From NCBI GenBank assembly GCA_022758925.1, contig JAEMQF010000028.1, positions 1 through 38,488 on the forward strand: a DNA stretch of 38,488 nt, given 5' to 3'. Source of the stretch: Burkholderiales bacterium. Lineage in GTDB: Bacteria > Pseudomonadota > Gammaproteobacteria > Burkholderiales > Burkholderiaceae_C. Below the pieces are notes generated by a model. It made no database searches, was not told where the DNA came from, and saw nothing but the letters and a program-made list of their open reading frames with translations. The stretch's first letter is position 1. The number at the start of each line of letters is the position of its first letter. Shown here piece after piece: positions 7,261 to 16,229 of the stretch. A program made the translations under genes and the position numbers.

Positions 7261-8055
7261 TCAACCCGCTGTTTCCGGCTCGAGCAGAACGCCTTGCAGC
7301 CAGCCTTCGGTCAGGGCCCGGCTGAGCCAGGCCGTGAAGTCGAATCCGCTCGTGGCGCGTGCCAGCGCTGCGCCGAGCGACGCGCCGTCGAGCAGGTCGC
7401 GGCTCCAGGCACAGGTGCCGGCATCGATGCTGTGCACGACGCCGCGCCAGCCACGGCGTGCCACGAGCACGGCTTCGGCGCGCTGCGCGGCGATCGCATC
7501 TCGAACCGCGTCGAACCCGTTCGCCCCGGCTTGATGCGCGGCGTGCAGGCTCGCCACCGGCCAGCGCGAGGCGAACACCGCCGTGCCCGGCATCAGCAGC
7601 AGGCGCAAATGCTCAGGGTCGTGCGCTTCCAGCAGCGACATCGAGGCGGCGTCGAAGGTCGAGTCTGCGGCGCGCTCGTTGCAATGCAGCAACCAGTCGA
7701 GCTCGGCAGAGTCGCCGAGGTAGGGCCAGGGCGCAAGGCCTCGGTGCGCGCGCAGCCAGACGGGCAAAGCCTCGCCCCAGAGCCCGACGTCGCCCTTGCG
7801 CGGCGGGTCATCGCGCCAGAACTCGCGCGCCATGTGCTTGAAGTCGTCGGCTCCGAGCAGCCGCTGCAGGGTCGGGAACGCGGCCCCGAGCGAGCGCTCG
7901 GCAAGCGCGGCCGCGTTCGCGCGGTAGATCGCCAGGCCCGATAGTGCGCGCTCGGGATGCCCGGAAAAACCGGCAACGCCGCAGTCCGTGTCGCGAGCAT
8001 TGATTGCTGCGAGCACAGCCTGCTGGCGCGCTGCCTCGACTTCCATGCTCTTCAT
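7261..8055 (-). CDS. bufC: DUF2063 (BufC/HvfC-like) partner protein of bufferin synthase
   Basis: 264 residues. The N-terminal half is the DUF2063 putative DNA-binding-like domain: [20 protein letters not shown], then [20 protein letters not shown] and [20 protein letters not shown]. The C-terminal half ([20 protein letters not shown] and [20 protein letters not shown]) is the domain that follows in BufC/HvfC proteins. These act with a DUF692 (MNIO) enzyme to recognise and modify a precursor peptide. Its ATG overlaps the bufB stop (ATGA), so the two are co-translated. It is the last gene of the operon; no DoxX-like bufD follows, only repeat DNA. Confidence 0.87.
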   Translation of the reverse strand: MKSMEVEAARQQAVLAAINARDTDCGVAGFSGHPERALSGLAIYRANAAALAERSLGAAFPTLQRLLGADDFKHMAREFWRDDPPRKGDVGLWGEALPVWLRAHRGLAPWPYLGDSAELDWLLHCNERAADSTFDAASMSLLEAHDPEHLRLLLMPGTAVFASRWPVASLHAAHQAGANGFDAVRDAIAAQRAEAVLVARRGWRGVVHSIDAGTCAWSRDLLDGASLGAALARATSGFDFTAWLSRALTEGWLQGVLLEPETAG

Positions 8056-8912
8056 GCGGCGCACGCTGCGGCACGATCGGCTTCGTCCAGCAGCACATCG
8101 AAAGCCGGAACATCGGTGTCCCATTCGATCAAGGTCGGCACCGCACCAAACCGCCGCAGCGCATGACGGTAGCTGTGCCAAACTGCGGGGCGAATCCGGC
8201 TGCCGTGGTCGTCGATCGCCCAGGCGTCGGCGTCGGCGTAGCCTGCGAGATGGATCTCGCCGATCACCGCCGGCGGCAGCGCGTCGATCACGCTGCAGCA
8301 TGTCGCCAGCGGGTCCGGCGCGCCCGCATTCAACGCGTTCACCATCAGGTTGTTCAGGTCGAGCAACAGGCGGCAGCCGCTGCGCTCGCACAGCGCGAGC
8401 AGGAACTCGGTCTCGCTCATCGTGTCGCCGGCAAATCCGACATAGGCCGACAGGTTTTCGACCAGGATCGGGCGTCGCAGGCGCTCCTGCACCTGGCTCA
8501 CGTTGCGCGCCATGATCTGAAGCGCCGCCGGCGTGAAAGCCACCGGCAGCAAGTCAGCCGCGTGCACCACGGCGCCACCCGGCTCGCGCGCGGCTCGCGC
8601 AAAACACGCGTGATCGGAAACGCGCACCGGGTCGATCTCGCGCACGAGCTGCTCCAGGCGCTCGAGATGCCAGGCATCGATTCCCGCGGCCGAGCCCAGC
8701 CCCAAGCCGACGCCGTGCAGGCTCACCGGGTAGAGCTCGCGCGCGCGCCGCAGCACGGCGCGCGCGGCGCCGCCTTGGGCAAAGAAATTCTCGGAATGGA
8801 CCTCGACGAACGCGAGGTCGGCGCGCTGCTCGAGCGCCGCTTCGTAGTGCGGCTGGCGCAGACCGATGCCCACGCCGGCGTCGCGACGCCGCTGCACCGG
8901 GCCTGCCGCCAC
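8052..8912 (-). CDS. bufB: DUF692/MNIO-family enzyme, bufferin-modifying (BufB-like)
   Basis: 286 residues of the multinuclear non-heme iron oxidase family (DUF692), TIM-barrel enzymes related to MbnB and TglH that rework cysteines of peptides. Visible metal-ligand segments include [56 protein letters not shown] and IDDHGSRI. In bufferin pathways this enzyme converts core cysteines to thiooxazoles that bind copper. The start is probably GTG at 8912, eight bases after the bufA stop; no ATG fits before the first barrel strand. Gene order bufA-bufB-bufC supports the assignment. Confidence 0.9.
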   Translation of the reverse strand: MAAGPVQRRRDAGVGIGLRQPHYEAALEQRADLAFVEVHSENFFAQGGAARAVLRRARELYPVSLHGVGLGLGSAAGIDAWHLERLEQLVREIDPVRVSDHACFARAAREPGGAVVHAADLLPVAFTPAALQIMARNVSQVQERLRRPILVENLSAYVGFAGDTMSETEFLLALCERSGCRLLLDLNNLMVNALNAGAPDPLATCCSVIDALPPAVIGEIHLAGYADADAWAIDDHGSRIRPAVWHSYRHALRRFGAVPTLIEWDTDVPAFDVLLDEADRAAACAA

Positions 8913-8920
8913 CGGCGTGC

Positions 8921-9196
8921 CTACTTGGTCGCCGCTGCCTTGGCTTCTTCAGCCGTCATGCCACCGAGCTGCTTGCAGGTGCCCGCGGCCACGTACCTCC
9001 ATTCGCCGGCATCTTTGTCGACCTTGGCCTGGCCGGCGCAGGTGTGCGTGCCGGCCAGATTGGCACAGTCGTTTTGCCCTGCCTTGGCGACGCCGTAGCA
9101 CTTGTCCTTGGGCTTGGCCTGGGCTGCAGCCTGGCTCACCAGACCGAGCGCCAGGATCGAGGCCAGAGCTGAGGAAACGACGAGACGATGATTCAT
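8921..9196 (-). CDS. bufA: DUF2282 bufferin-type precursor peptide
   Basis: 91 residues. A Sec-type signal (residues 1-27, [20 protein letters not shown] then SQAAAQA) is followed by a short mature part with four cysteines: C33 and C44 in [15 protein letters not shown]53 in HTCAGQ and C74 in GTCKQ. This is the DUF2282 pattern of BufA1, a ribosomally made peptide modified by BufB/BufC and exported to bind copper in the periplasm. GGAG lies seven bases before the ATG. First gene of the operon; the upstream 200 bp contain 12-bp direct repeats. Function is by family; metal specificity is not shown by sequence. Confidence 0.9.
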   Translation of the reverse strand: MNHRLVVSSALASILALGLVSQAAAQAKPKDKCYGVAKAGQNDCANLAGTHTCAGQAKVDKDAGEWRYVAAGTCKQLGGMTAEEAKAAATK

Positions 9197-9251
9197 GAAG
9201 CTTCTCCGATCAGATTGCAGGGTACAGGCCAGGCAGGCCGTTGCAAGGGCT

Positions 9252-9281
9252 ATTGTTCCCTATCTTGTTGCCCATCTTGTT
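9252..9281 (-). promoter_or_regulatory. 12-bp direct repeats upstream of bufA
   Basis: On the minus strand AACAAGATGGGC and AACAAGATAGGG follow each other with a 12-bp period, and a third partial unit (AACAATAG) comes next. They end about 56 bp before the bufA ATG. GGGAAC within them resembles the -35 of ECF sigma promoters, which control some bufferin operons, but no good -10 is seen at the right distance. Possible activator or sigma site. Confidence 0.35.
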
Positions 9282-9394
9282 CTCCATCCCACTGCTGGCC
9301 TCGGTCGGTCGGCAGGCACCCATCCTTACATCGCAGCAGCAGCGGCAGCGGCGGCACAGGCGTGGGGCTGGGGCTGCGGGTCGCGCCGAATCAG

Positions 9395-11413
9395 TCACGG
9401 CGCTGCCGGCAGGCGCTTGTTGTGAGTCTGCAGGTAGCGCGCGACGAGGTCGTAGTCGCGGGCAAAGCCGGCCCAGTCGGCGGCGATGCGGGCGATTTCG
9501 GGCGCTGCGGCCTGGTTCGGCGCCAACAGGTTGCGCCGCGGCTGCGCCGCGTCAATGGCGTAGAGCGCGGCGGGCTCGCTGTCCACCAGCATGTGCCGGC
9601 CCACCAGCAGGCCGAGTTCACCGGTGGCGTTGAACTGGAACGTGAACGCGATGCGCGAGGCATCGAAACGCGCATCGAGCAAGTCGCGCCCGAGCGTCGT
9701 ATTGCGATGCCCGATCCCCGCCAGCGACGCCAGAGTGGGCAAGACGTCGACCTGCTGCGCCCAGGTCTCGATCCGGCGCGGCGCGATTCGCCCCGGGGCA
9801 TAGATCAACAACGGCGTATGGCCCTGCGTGATCGCGAGGTCGCGCCACGCGGGCGGGTAGTGCGGGCCCGTGGCGCCGATGATGCCGTGGTCGCCGATAA
9901 AGGCGAAGATCGTGTTCTCGAAGTACGGCTCGCGGCGCGCATGCTGCATGAACTGGCCGATGCACCAGTCGAGATAGGCGAAGGCACGGTATTCCTCGGC
10001 CGAGATGAAGCCGTTGCGCTGCAACGCATCATGCGGCGGAATCGGCGGGTCGAATGCGGCTGCGTCCTCCGCGGGTATGGTGTACGGGCGGTGGTTGCCG
10101 CTGGTCTGGATCACCGCGAAGAAGGGTTGCGGCTGCGCGCCCAGCCACTGGTTGGCCTCGAGCAGCAGGTTCTTGTCCGACACGCCCCAGACGTCGACAA
10201 CCGGCGCCTTCAACCGGTCCTGTTCGACGATTTCGATGCCGGGGATGTTCGCCGCGAGCAGGCCACGCACGTTCGCCCACGAGGTGCTGCCGCCGATGAA
10301 GTAGAACTTCTTGTGCTGCGTGAATTCGCTCGCGATCGTGAACTGGTCCGCCGCCGCCGGATTGCGCGACGCCGTCGATTGGCGCGAGACGTCGGGCAGC
10401 GCCGTGATCGTGGCGAACACGCCGCGCGCGGTGTGCGCATGCGCGCTCATCATGTGCGTGAAGAGCAACCCCTGCTTCGCCAGCGCGTCGAAGTTCGGCG
10501 TCGCCCCGAGCGGGCTGCCGAGCGCGCCGACCTTGTGCCCGGCGAACGACTCGAGCAAGACCAGCACGACGTTGGGCGGCGGCGCGTTCGCGGCATGCAG
10601 CTTCGGCGCCACTTCGCGCAGCAGCGAAATCGGCTCGTTGCCTTGCAGGGGTGGCAGACCGACGAAGGCGCGCATGCGGTTCGCCGCCGGCCGCAGCCGA
10701 AGCTCGTCGATTCCGGTGTCGCGAAACGACCAGGTGTCGACCAGGTTGTGCAGCGGGTTCAACGCCACGGCTTGGGCAAAGGCCGAGGGCAACGCGGAGG
10801 CGTCGCTCCAGCGCAAGGGGTACTGCGAAACCTTGCCGTGCACCACACCAACCGCCACCAACAGCACGGCGGCTTCGGTGAGCCTGGCGCGCACTGCGCT
10901 GCGCGGCGCACCGGGCCGGATCGCCCAACGCCAGGCCCAGCCGAACCCCCAGAACCACAGCAACGACCACAGCGCCAGACCGGCCGCGATCCACAGCACC
11001 GGATAGGACTGCCACACCATGCCCGTGGCCTCGCGTGCATCTCGCGCCAGCGTGAACAAGACCGACGACAAGCGCTGCGTCAGGTAGGCGTAGTGGCCGG
11101 CGTCGAAGATGAATCCGAGCGCCCAGATGCTGCTGGCGAGCATCCAGTAGCCGCGCCAAAGGCGCGGCCATGCGGGAGGCCGCAGTCTTCTGCCGAGCCA
11201 CGGCAAAGCGCCCAACAGCCACGCCAGCGCGACGCTGACCAGCGCCACGCGTGCGTCGAAACGCAGGCCGAGCAGTAGCGCGCGCGCCCAGTCAGCGCTC
11301 GGCAAGCCCGGCCCGGACGGGTTGAACCAAAGCGCGAAGGCAAGACGCGCGACTGTGCCGCTGGTGCACAACAGCGCGGCGAGCAGCAGCGCCAGACGCA
11401 AGGACGCGGTCAT
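9395..11413 (-). CDS. LtaS/MdoB-type phosphoglycerol transferase (sulfatase fold)
   Basis: 672 residues. The N-terminal third has about five membrane helices. A periplasmic alkaline-phosphatase-superfamily domain follows from about residue 280: PNVVLVLLESFAGHKVGALG (metal-binding Glu), SAHAHTARGVFATITALPDV (nucleophile Thr region), IQTSGNHRPYTIP and FAFIGDHGIIG (metal Asp/His). This is the layout of lipoteichoic acid synthase and of OpgB/MdoB, which move phosphoglycerol from phosphatidylglycerol. In a Gram-negative the acceptor is probably a periplasmic glucan or a surface glycan. The ATG at 11413 precedes the first helix. Palindromic repeat copy 3 begins 12 bases upstream of it, so its promoter lies in or beyond the repeat. 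Confidence 0.85.
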   Translation of the reverse strand: MTASLRLALLLAALLCTSGTVARLAFALWFNPSGPGLPSADWARALLLGLRFDARVALVSVALAWLLGALPWLGRRLRPPAWPRLWRGYWMLASSIWALGFIFDAGHYAYLTQRLSSVLFTLARDAREATGMVWQSYPVLWIAAGLALWSLLWFWGFGWAWRWAIRPGAPRSAVRARLTEAAVLLVAVGVVHGKVSQYPLRWSDASALPSAFAQAVALNPLHNLVDTWSFRDTGIDELRLRPAANRMRAFVGLPPLQGNEPISLLREVAPKLHAANAPPPNVVLVLLESFAGHKVGALGSPLGATPNFDALAKQGLLFTHMMSAHAHTARGVFATITALPDVSRQSTASRNPAAADQFTIASEFTQHKKFYFIGGSTSWANVRGLLAANIPGIEIVEQDRLKAPVVDVWGVSDKNLLLEANQWLGAQPQPFFAVIQTSGNHRPYTIPAEDAAAFDPPIPPHDALQRNGFISAEEYRAFAYLDWCIGQFMQHARREPYFENTIFAFIGDHGIIGATGPHYPPAWRDLAITQGHTPLLIYAPGRIAPRRIETWAQQVDVLPTLASLAGIGHRNTTLGRDLLDARFDASRIAFTFQFNATGELGLLVGRHMLVDSEPAALYAIDAAQPRRNLLAPNQAAAPEIARIAADWAGFARDYDLVARYLQTHNKRLPAAP

Positions 11414-11424
11414 TGGGATTCGCC

Positions 11425-11928
11425 TTCAATCATTCGAAAGCCGGTCGGCAGTTGGCCAATTGCCGACGTTCCTTGCGGGCTGCGTGCAAGCGTCGCGCAG
11501 GGGCAGGTGGCTTGGGGCACGTTCTCCGGCCCACGCTCGCGGGTCACCGTGTTCGGTTCGCAGGCGTCGCGCCATCAACAGCGTCTGTTCGGACGCTGGT
11601 CGCGGCCACCGCGAATCGGGCCTGCGCCCGTGCCCCAAGCCACCTGCCCCGGCACCCGGGTCACATGCGAATGCGTGGCATGCCACCCCGGATGAATCAG
11701 GGCGGTGGTGGTGCCCCCGGGCGCAGGCCCCATTCGCGGTCGCCCCCCATGCCTGCAGGGCACGGCGGTGTTGATGCGGCTGTGCGTGGCAGGCATCCAC
11801 GGTCGCCCGCGAGCGTGGGCCGGAGAACGGGGGCACCGCCGCCGCCCTGCCGCCGCGACGTCGGCATGCCGACCGTGCGCGCACGGGGACCTCTTGGCCG
11901 ATCGCCGCCCGGCTTTCCAATGATTGAA
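11425..11928 (+). repeat. Large palindromic repeat, copy 3, with 35-bp terminal inverted repeats
   Basis: The core at 11478-11883 matches copies 1 and 2. Outside it lie arms 11425-11459 (TTCAATCATTCGAAAGCCGG at the outer end) and 11894-11928 (the complement begins TTCAATCATTGGAAAGCCGG). The two 35-base arms agree at about 30 positions. Together they give a full element of 504 bp with terminal inverted repeats, the form of a MITE. I find no clear target-site duplication by eye. It separates the phosphoglycerol transferase gene from the membrane-protein gene at 11984. Confidence 0.85.
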
Positions 11929-11983
11929 AGAGCAACCATATCAAGCCCATGGTCACAAACCCGCGGCAGTCATGCGTCGCGAT

Positions 11984-12790
11984 TCAAGCGCCAGGCGTCT
12001 GCGCCGCCTGTGCCGCCGGTGGCACGCGTCGCAAGCGCCGCCATGCCGCGAGCAGAGTGGCGCATACCGACCAGCACCAGAGCCACGGGTCGAGAAAGGC
12101 GTCGAACAGATTGCCGCTGGGCAGCCGCGTCAAGCAAAACACGACGACGCAGGCAAGCACAACCAGCCCGGTACCGCGCATCGTGACGCTGCGCAGCGTC
12201 CAGAGCGCCCAGGCTCCGGCGAACAAGGCTGCGGCCGGGGCCCACCGCGGATCGAAGCCTAGCGCATACAGACCCGTGTTGAGCCAGCCGCAGCTGTCGG
12301 CATAAAGCCACGCGCCGCCAAGCGCCAACACCAGCGCGAAGCGAGGATTCATGGGCAAGTGCGGGCTGGCCGCCATGCTCATGCCTTGCGCGCGGCGCAC
12401 GACGTTTGTCAACAGCCTGGGCGCGCTCTGAAGAAGATGTGGCCTGGCCATTTCATCCATTCCGCGCTGGGCATGGTCGCCGCCAAGCGGAGGCGTTACG
12501 GCGCTCAGCAGCGTTGCGGCATGCCGGTTCGGGCCTGGCAACGCAAGCGGCAACACCAGGCAGGCGACGAGCATCACGCTCGGGTACTGAAACATGAGGC
12601 CCAACCAATACGCCGCGGACGCGGCGCCGGGCAACCACATGGCAGCAAAGGCAACTACCGCCGCGATCGCAGTCGCACCCGGCGCTGGCGCAGCCCAGCG
12701 TGCCCCGGCGCGAAGCAACAGCGCAGCCAGCACGATGCCCCACGCGAAGCGCGAGTACAGCCATTGCCAGTCGAGGTCGGGGAGGTTCAT
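11984..12790 (-). CDS. Polytopic membrane protein, function unknown
   Basis: 268 residues with about seven hydrophobic segments. It opens MNLPDLDWQWLYSRFAWGIV, has a hydrophilic loop at about 100-140 (RHAATLLSAVTPPLGGDHAQ onward), and a C-terminal run LDPWLWCWSVCATLLAAWRR. I do not recognise the family. Its start overlaps the end of the sialidase-like gene by four bases (ATGA), so the two are translated together and probably work together; a role in moving or modifying a surface sugar is one guess. The stop is 55 bp from repeat copy 3. Confidence 0.75.
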   Translation of the reverse strand: MNLPDLDWQWLYSRFAWGIVLAALLLRAGARWAAPAPGATAIAAVVAFAAMWLPGAASAAYWLGLMFQYPSVMLVACLVLPLALPGPNRHAATLLSAVTPPLGGDHAQRGMDEMARPHLLQSAPRLLTNVVRRAQGMSMAASPHLPMNPRFALVLALGGAWLYADSCGWLNTGLYALGFDPRWAPAAALFAGAWALWTLRSVTMRGTGLVVLACVVVFCLTRLPSGNLFDAFLDPWLWCWSVCATLLAAWRRLRRVPPAAQAAQTPGA

Positions 12791-13995
12791 TCAAGGCTTG
12801 CGTAGCGCGGGGCGCTGTCGGCCACGATATCGTAGACATGGTGTGCGATGGCGCCGCGCATCAGCGTGAAGGTGAGGTGCAGCTGGCCCCCGACCTGCAG
12901 CAGGCTCGGATAGGAAAACTCGTCGCCGGGTGCACCGCGCCGAATGTCTTGCGCCTCGCCCCAGTGCACTGCATCGGTCGAGGTTGACAGACGCAGCCAT
13001 TGGCGCGGCGCGGCAGGCTCGGGCAACTGGTCGTTGTGCGCCATCACGAAGCCGGCGTCGGCAAGGCGGATTGCGGCAATCGAACTGTCATCGTTGCGCA
13101 AGCCAAGCGCCGCCTGGTCCCGCCAGTGCAAGCCGGCATCGATGCTCGTCGCGCGCTGGATTCGATGCAACGCGCCATGGTCGCGCATCAGCGCATGGAG
13201 TTCGGTGGCGGAAACCGGCAGCAGCGCCGGCTGCAGCGAGGTTCTGGACGCACCGATGCGAACGCTGCGCAAGGGCCGACCTTGCGCATCCATCGTCACC
13301 AGCATCGGGTACTTGTTGCCCAACTCGAAATACGCCGGCAACAGCCAGCCGCCGTCGGCCAGCGCGACCGGGTTGGTCCGCACCAGGACACTGGTGTTGA
13401 ACAGCGGCGACAGCGGCAACACGCGTTGCGCCACGAACCTGCCGCCACGATCGTCGGAAACCAGGTGCACCACGCGCGAAGCCGCCCAGCCGCCGAGGCC
13501 GGTCGCCACCACATAGAGGTGGACGCGGCCGTCGCGCGCGACCCAGGCTGCCGGATTGCCAAGGCGCCGCACGCCGAAGCCCAACTGCCGCGACAACTCG
13601 CCACGCTCGACGACGCGCCGCGCGGCGCTCCAGGCTCCGTCCTTCCAGTGCGCCGCGTAGACCGCGACATCGGCAGCGCTTTCGCGCGCGCCGGCCCACC
13701 AGAAAGCGAGTACCTCACCGTCGTCGAAGGCCGCCAGCGCGCTGCCATGCGCGGACGGAACACCCTCTGGCATCGGGATCGTGGACACCGAACGCAGACT
13801 CAGGCGCGGCGGCGCGGCCGGCGGCGTTGTCGCTTGCGCCGCGGCGAGCGCCAGGCGCTGGGCTGTCGCAGCGGGCTGCTGCGCATGGCGAACCCCTTCG
13901 GCCACGACGCAAGCGCCGAGCAGCGCCATAGCCCAGGGCATGACCCGGGCAGCCAGGCCCCGATCGGCAGGCTCAAGCGGCGCCACACCAGGCAT
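12787..13995 (-). CDS. Sialidase-like BNR/Asp-box protein, membrane-anchored
   Basis: 402 residues. An N-terminal segment (VMPWAMALLGACVVAEGV) is an uncleaved anchor or signal. The rest is a six-bladed sialidase-like propeller of the predicted neuraminidase type: VHLVSDDRGGRF and ATSIDAGLHW are Asp boxes (SxDxGxxW/F), with STSTDAVHWGEAQDI a weaker third, and GAPGDEFSYPSLLQVGGQLH is the closing conserved strand seen in this group. Whether it cleaves sialic acid is unknown; many relatives act on other sugars. Its ATG shares one base with the CoA-transferase stop, and its stop overlaps the membrane-protein start, so three genes form one coupled run. Confidence 0.78.
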   Translation of the reverse strand: MPGVAPLEPADRGLAARVMPWAMALLGACVVAEGVRHAQQPAATAQRLALAAAQATTPPAAPPRLSLRSVSTIPMPEGVPSAHGSALAAFDDGEVLAFWWAGARESAADVAVYAAHWKDGAWSAARRVVERGELSRQLGFGVRRLGNPAAWVARDGRVHLYVVATGLGGWAASRVVHLVSDDRGGRFVAQRVLPLSPLFNTSVLVRTNPVALADGGWLLPAYFELGNKYPMLVTMDAQGRPLRSVRIGASRTSLQPALLPVSATELHALMRDHGALHRIQRATSIDAGLHWRDQAALGLRNDDSSIAAIRLADAGFVMAHNDQLPEPAAPRQWLRLSTSTDAVHWGEAQDIRRGAPGDEFSYPSLLQVGGQLHLTFTLMRGAIAHHVYDIVADSAPRYASLE

Positions 13996-15329
13996 CAGAT
14001 GAAGCGCCGGCCCAGCAGCCCGCTGCGTCCCGCCGCGTCGTACAAGGCGTCCCGATCATCGGGATGCGCCAGACCGATGATGGCGCGCGCGCGCTCCGAG
14101 ACGCTCTTGCCCTTCAGATTGGCGATGCCGAATTCGGTGACGACGTACATCACGTCGGTGCGCGGCGTCGTCACCACCGTGCCCGGTTCCAGCCCGACAA
14201 CGATGCGAGACGCCGGCCTGGAACCCTTCATGTAGCGCGACGACAGGCACATGAACGACTTGCCGCCCTCCGACATGTAGGCCCCGCGCACGAACTGCAA
14301 CTGCCCGCCGGTGCCCGAGACATGGCGGTGGCCGTTGCTTTCGGAGGCGACCTGCCCGCTCAAATCGACCTGCATGCAGTTGTTGATCGAGACCACGTTG
14401 CGGTTCAGCGCCACTTGCTGCGGCAGATTCGTCAGATCCACCGGCAGCGACAGGCAGATTTCATTGCCGTCGATGAAGTCGTAGGTGCGCTTGCTGCCGA
14501 GCGAAAACGTGAACACGATCTTGCCCGGGTGGCTTTGTTTGTGGCGGCCGCTGAGTTTGCCGCGTTCGGCCAGGTCGACCATGCCGTCGACGAACATTTC
14601 AGTGTGCACCCCCAGGTCGTGCAGCTTCGACTCAGCGATCGCCGAACAGACGGCGTTGGGCATGCCACCGATGCCGATCTGCAAACAAGCACCGTCGCCG
14701 ATCTCGCGCAAGATGAAGTCGGCCACCTGCCGATCGACGTCGCCGATCGGCGCCCCGGGCACTTCGGCCAGCGCCACGTCGGGGCCCTCGATCACGGCGT
14801 CGACTTCGCTGATGTGAACCACGTTTTCCACGCCATGGATCACCGGCATGGCCGGGCAGGTTTCGACCACGATGCGTTTGGCCACATCACAAATCGCGCG
14901 CGAATAGGTGTTGCTGATGCCGAAGTTGAAGTAGCCGTGGCGGTCCATCGGTGTCGTCTTCAAGACGACGAGGTCGACGCTCAGATGGCGGCGGTAGATG
15001 GCAGGAGCCTCACCGAAATTGAAAGGCACGTAACTCACCAGCCCCGCTTCCGATTTCTTGCGGTCGTAGGCCGAAAAATGCCAGTTCTCGTTGATGAAGT
15101 GGCGTTGCTCGGGGTCCTGCTCGATCACCTGGCGCGGCCGCACGCTGAGTGCACCGCGCACGATCACGTCGCGCAGGTCCGTCTTGCGCTGCGCCAGCGC
15201 AGCGTCGAACGCATCGGGTTGGCTCAGGCCGAAGCCGTAGTCCAGCCGCTCGCCCGACTTCACGTCAGCGGCGACGTCGGCGGCGCTGCGGCGCTTGGCG
15301 TGGAGAAGGCGATCGAAGCTCGAACTCAT
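13995..15329 (-). CDS. Acetyl-CoA hydrolase/transferase family CoA-transferase
   Basis: 444 residues, the full length of the family that includes butyryl-CoA:acetate, 4-hydroxybutyrate and succinyl-CoA:acetate CoA-transferases. Visible signatures are IGIGGMPNAVCSAIAESKLH, VHTEMFVDGMVDL with the likely catalytic Glu (E244), and VSGTGGQLQFVRGA near the C-terminus. It exchanges CoA between an acyl-CoA and a carboxylate; the acyl group cannot be fixed from sequence. I chose the ATG at 15329 because MSSSFDRLLHAKRRSAADVA is the usual N-terminus; the long frame upstream is not conserved. First gene of a coupled three-gene run whose other members look unrelated to CoA metabolism. Confidence 0.88.
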   Translation of the reverse strand: MSSSFDRLLHAKRRSAADVAADVKSGERLDYGFGLSQPDAFDAALAQRKTDLRDVIVRGALSVRPRQVIEQDPEQRHFINENWHFSAYDRKKSEAGLVSYVPFNFGEAPAIYRRHLSVDLVVLKTTPMDRHGYFNFGISNTYSRAICDVAKRIVVETCPAMPVIHGVENVVHISEVDAVIEGPDVALAEVPGAPIGDVDRQVADFILREIGDGACLQIGIGGMPNAVCSAIAESKLHDLGVHTEMFVDGMVDLAERGKLSGRHKQSHPGKIVFTFSLGSKRTYDFIDGNEICLSLPVDLTNLPQQVALNRNVVSINNCMQVDLSGQVASESNGHRHVSGTGGQLQFVRGAYMSEGGKSFMCLSSRYMKGSRPASRIVVGLEPGTVVTTPRTDVMYVVTEFGIANLKGKSVSERARAIIGLAHPDDRDALYDAAGRSGLLGRRFI

Positions 15330-15743
15330 GGCGGGCACCGTGGTGTTGATGAGAGCAGGCGCATTGTCGCGGTTTCGATTCTGCATGGCCTTGGTGAAAA
15401 GCCATACGCGGCGCGCATCCGGCGCGCCGGACAGACGCCTGGTCCAGGAGTGTGGGCCCGAGCATCGCCGCCGCGGGCGGCATGGCGATCCCGACGCATC
15501 GGCGCGGCGGCGCCGTCGACCGCGTCGGGCGCCACAAATTGGCACCCGGCCCGCCGCGCATCGCGTCGCGCAAGGGCATCGAGCCGAGCGAGCGCTACAT
15601 TCGCGGCAGCCCGGCGTCGATTGCGCCGGCCGAGCCCAAGTCGAGTCTGGTGGCCGGGGGCTCGCGCCTCGCGCAGTTGTGCAAGTCCAGCGCGCACGGC
15701 CGATTTCAGGCACCATGGCCGCACCAGCGAGTTTCGGGAGCCG
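15330..15743. other. Divergent intergenic stretch, no gene recognised
   Basis: 414 bp between the CoA-transferase (minus) and DUF4864 (plus) starts. It is open in several frames on both strands because of high GC, but none has a family motif or a good ribosome binding site. It should hold both promoters; no strong -35/-10 pair stands out. Confidence 0.45.
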
Positions 15744-16181
15744 ATGATGCACCAACCCGTCCGACGAACTGTATTGGCCGCTTTGGCAGGCCTGGCTTGC
15801 GCAGCCCGGGCCGCGCCGCCCGAAGTGCCGGCGCAAGACGCGCGCGAAATTCGTGCCGTGATCGAAGCCCAGCTCGCGGCTTTTCATGCCGACGACGCGG
15901 AGCGCGCGTTTTCGTTCGCGTCGCCGTCGATCCGCGCGCAGTTCGTTGTCGCCGACTACTTTCTTGCCATGGTGCGCGGCGCTTACCCGGTGGTGTACCG
16001 GCCACAGACGCTGGCCTTCCTGCTCGCCGAGGTGATCGACGGCGGGACGATCCAGCGCGTGCGCATGACGGATCGCAGCGGCGCGGCCTGGCTCGCGAAC
16101 TATCGCATGCAGCAGCAGCCCGACCGCAGCTGGCGCATCGACGGCTGTGTCGTCACGCGTGACACCGGTGTGACAGCCTGA
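15744..16181 (+). CDS. Exported DUF4864 domain protein
   Basis: 145 residues. The N-terminus (MMHQPVRRTVLAALAGLACA then ARAAPPEVP) is a signal peptide with paired arginines. The mature part matches DUF4864: AREIRAVIEAQLAAFHADDA, FSFASPSIRAQF, MVRGAYPVVYRPQTLAF and RSWRIDGCVVTRD. This is an NTF2-like periplasmic domain of unknown role. Two ATG codons in tandem (15744, 15747) are equally possible starts. The gene is the last ordinary one before the cassette-like array on the opposite strand. Confidence 0.82.
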   Translation: MMHQPVRRTVLAALAGLACAARAAPPEVPAQDAREIRAVIEAQLAAFHADDAERAFSFASPSIRAQFVVADYFLAMVRGAYPVVYRPQTLAFLLAEVIDGGTIQRVRMTDRSGAAWLANYRMQQQPDRSWRIDGCVVTRDTGVTA

Positions 16182-16229
16182 GCCTGCACCTTGCGGCATT
16201 GGCAGCGCATCGCGCGCTGGCGCGACAAG

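Noticed and set aside
9188-11278. Plus-strand open frame of nearly 700 codons opposite the phosphoglycerol transferase
   Set aside because: No motif and extreme Arg/Gly content; the opposite strand has all catalytic motifs.
14064-16181. Long plus-strand open frame (over 700 codons) opposite the CoA-transferase
   Set aside because: Antisense shadow in high-GC DNA: its residues are rich in R, H and A with no family pattern, and the minus-strand frame has clear CoA-transferase motifs. Only its last 145 codons are real (DUF4864).
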